This document shows, piece by piece, positions 17,950 through 20,433 of a stretch of 20,433 nt of DNA. The notes under the pieces were generated by a model. It ran no database searches. It worked only from the letters and a program-made list of their open reading frames with translations, and was not told the DNA's origin. The DNA comes from Ophiocordyceps camponoti-saundersi (nom. inval.). Taxonomy: Eukaryota; Ascomycota; Sordariomycetes; Hypocreales; Ophiocordycipitaceae. The first letter of the stretch is position 1. Every line of letters begins with the position of its first letter. The translations under genes were made by a program, and so were the position numbers. Location: positions 1 through 20,433 of the forward strand of contig PDHQ01000481.1 of the NCBI GenBank assembly GCA_003339415.1, written 5' to 3'.

Positions 17950-20433
17950 CCTGCCACGATATTAGGCACGAGTATACGATCGGCAATTATATTAAAACCG
18001 ATCTAATATATATTTAGGACGAATTCTAAAACTAGACGAAGCTATAATATTAGCTTATTATATTTAAAGCTAAGATAGATAATAGAAGCTTACCCGTCCC
18101 TTACCTATAAGAATAGCTAGTTATCGTTCTCCGCCTCTCCTTTTAATATTATATATATTAGAATAGTATCGCTAAATATTCTCGGGGTATTAAAGCGGAG
18201 AGCACGATTCGTATAAGTTTAGTATCGGTTTTCTTCTAAATACTAGCTACTAACTATTTAAGCTACTTTTTACTTACTTAATCGCACTATATTAGCACGT
18301 TATAAATAGAGAACTTTATTCGGGTATCTTCGAGGTTAGCTAGGATTATATAACGTAGAGTTCTCTTTAATCTTAGTTTTCTCGGCCGATCTTAGTTATT
18401 TTCGAGCCTTTAACTATCAAGTATACCTAGTTATAAGGAAAGTTTTACGTAAGTAAGAGGATTCTCCTAACTAAAGACTATATCTCGGTTATATTGCCGG
18501 ATATATTTCCTCTACTTAATTTCTTATTTAAGTTCTATCTTTTTAACGAAACGCGTTCTTATTAATATTTATATTATTTTTATTAAAATAATATTTTACC
18601 GTAACGACGGGAGCTAATAACTATCCTTTACTAAAGTAGAAAATCGGCTCTTAACGATTAAACTCCTCGACTAGAATATATATACTAAGCTTAATATAGA
18701 TATTACTATAATACTACGAGACGCTTACTATTAACCTAGCACCTAGGAATAACCTTAAACTACTAGGTTACGATAGTTCGCTATTATAGCTTTATAAGCT
18801 ATTAGCAAGGCACTAGAGGAGGAACCTAAAGAATAACTAGAGTATTAGTTACTACTAGCTAATAATAATCTCTTACTAGTAATAACTAATACTCTACTAG
18901 AGGCTCCTAGATCTAAACTAGGGACTACTAAACTTAATAACTAGTTAGTATAGAGATACTTAACTCTACTAATAGTTAACCTAAGTATAAAAGAAGAAAC
19001 CCTTTTCGCTATATCTATATCCTCCGAGTACTTTTACGGTTTCTAAGGAACTTCTTTAATAGCCGTATAAAGGCTTTATCTTATAACCTCGAGCGTTCGC
19101 GAACTAAGTATATAAATATTTAGATAAAATTTTTCTAGTATTAAGCGATATAGGACAAGTTAGAGAAACTTAGGTCTCGCGATACCTATTAACTATTAAC
19201 GAATAACTAGATATTAAGCTACTAAAGATAGGTATTTATCTATAAGTTCGACGAGAATAGCTTTAATACGAAATATAAAGCTCGCATAGTTATTTAAGGC
19301 GATCTTTAAGAAGAGTCTAGCTTACCTCTCTATACCTTAACCTTACCGACAAAGTCTTATAGACTGCTAACGGGTCTCGTAGTATCTTACGACCTTAAAG
19401 CACGTTAGTTTAACCTTATTAACGCCTTCCTAAACTCCACGCTATAACGAGACGAGTAAGTATTTTATTAATTACGTAATAGTTTTAAGTAACTTAGCAA
19501 AGTTATACTCCCCTCTTTAATACGAGACTTTTTCGGCTTACTTTCTTCGTAAAGGTTTTATTTCTCCTAAAAAGATAATTATATCTAGACTAAGGATTCC
19601 CTAATTCTTTTCCTTTATATCGATAATCTTAGCCTAATATATCTACCTTAAGATAAGGGGGTAAGGTTTTCCTTAATAAATATAAGAAAGATTTTATAGT
19701 TTTAGATTTAGGAGGTTTATTATAGTTCCTTAGATTAATATATAACGGGATAGGACGATACGATAAATTTTTCTCCCGTAATAAGCGTATACTAAGAAAC
19801 TTAGTATAAAGTTTAAGATATAAATATAGAAGAAATTCTCTAAGGCGTTTTCGCTTAAAAAACTCTTTCTATAAGAGGGATAAATAACTCCCTAGTAAGT
19901 AATACTATACTAACTACCTATTAACTTTATTAGTTACGTAGTAATTATTATTCGGCAAGATCTTATAGAATCTATTAGATATATATATTTAAGCCGTATT
20001 CTAAAATTTGCTTTTCCTTTACTAAACCCGAGACCTATACCTTACGTTCTACGGAAACGAGTCGAAATCCGCACCACTATACGCGGAATACTTTAGTAAT
20101 ACTTAATTCGTAGAGATACCTAAGAGGAGGAGTATTTTCGGATATATTATACGTCTCTTTAGTGCCGTATTTTAATATAATTAGGAAACTAAGAGACGAT
20201 TACGATAAGCACTACTAAAGTAGAACTACTTGCCCTTACTTCTATAGCGAAAGAACTAATCGCCTTCTATCGCCTTAGCGATAAACTTCGCATTATTCCC
20301 TTAAACCCTCCGAAGTTTTTTTATAATAATATATAAATAAGACGCTTACTAACGGAAGATACGTTAAAGCTATTAACTAGGCTACGATATATTAATATTT
20401 TTTTTTTTTTTAGTATTAGCTACGATAGGAGAT
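17950..20433 (+). pseudogene. pol: RIP-degraded Ty1/copia-type retrotransposon pol, 3' truncated by window
   Basis: Encodes the enzymes of retrotransposition (integrase, reverse transcriptase, RNase H). The readable order is that of Ty1/copia. 18142-18180 gives FNIIYIRIVSLNIL, the NVLYVP..xxNLxSLxxL block between protease and integrase. 18412-18426 gives N-Y-Q-V-Y, apparently the CxxC zinc pair with both Cys changed to Tyr. 19400-19445 gives AR, stop, FNLINAFLNSTL, the reverse transcriptase QxDVxxAFLN motif. 19595-19627 gives SLILFLYIDN, the YxDD site with GATGAT changed to GATAAT. 20218-20433 gives STTKVELLALTSIAKELIAF and then IRRLLTEDTLKLLTRLRYIN, the RNase H STTEAExxAL and RLLT..LRHVxI motifs. 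Reverse transcriptase shares one frame across 19400-19700; RNase H is in another. The protease and gag were not clearly readable, so the 5' boundary is a guess. The 3' LTR lies beyond the window. Confidence 0.88.

Noticed and set aside
18370..18410. A reading of the copia integrase zinc region giving F-E-P-L as a former CEPC
   Set aside because: Phe codons cannot arise from Cys codons by C-to-T change in CpA/TpG context; the neighbouring frame with Tyr-x-x-Tyr (18415-18426) is consistent with RIP.
1..20433. tRNA, rRNA, CRISPR arrays, bacterial operons
   Set aside because: No cloverleaf or conserved rRNA segment was recognised, and the short introns, satellite and RIP signature indicate a filamentous fungus.

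Overview
The window looks like AT-rich, gene-dead DNA from a filamentous ascomycete (Pezizomycotina) that has been almost saturated by repeat-induced point mutation (RIP). CpA and its complement TpG are nearly absent on both strands, TpA is everywhere, and CpG is still common. TGA stops are rare, while TAA and TAG occur throughout old reading frames, as expected when CAA, CAG and TGG codons lose their C or G. No intact gene was found, and I cannot name the species. The bulk composition and the satellite-like array suggest a subtelomeric, pericentromeric or accessory AT-rich block.

Layout. (1) About 367-4250, + strand: relic of an F-box protein with ankyrin-like repeats. Its start codon is now ATA and it contains internal tandem duplications, the clearest being 402 bp (134 codons). 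(2) About 4261-7505, + strand: two relic coding blocks, possibly one gene, of unrecognised function. The first contains a 57-bp (19-codon) tandem repeat and a GC-richer island; the second contains a recognisable 50-nt phase-0 intron. (3) About 8630-9420 and 10621-11400, - strand: two paralogous BTB/POZ-domain pseudogenes. (4) About 11960-12410: a weak, unidentified coding relic. (5) About 13757-15010: an array of at least nine monomers of about 122 bp arranged as roughly 245-bp dimers with embedded TA tracts. (6) About 15016-17024, + strand: a relic coding block with a possible retropepsin-like segment. (7) About 17950-20433, + strand: a RIP-degraded Ty1/copia-type pol running off the window end, with reverse transcriptase and RNase H clearly readable. 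(8) A dispersed repeat of about 215 bp in three same-strand copies, at 8144, 12433 and 17470.

How it fits together. The RIP-mutated sequences include a retroelement but also host-type multigene families (F-box/ankyrin, BTB). RIP here has therefore consumed duplicated genes as well as transposons. Most coding frames can be followed for hundreds of codons with few frameshifts, so decay was mainly by C-to-T transition. The surviving CpA/TpG sites sit mostly in GCA/TGC or CAC/GTG contexts, which looks like a flanking-base preference of the mutation process. All functional names come from reading frames by eye, without database searches.
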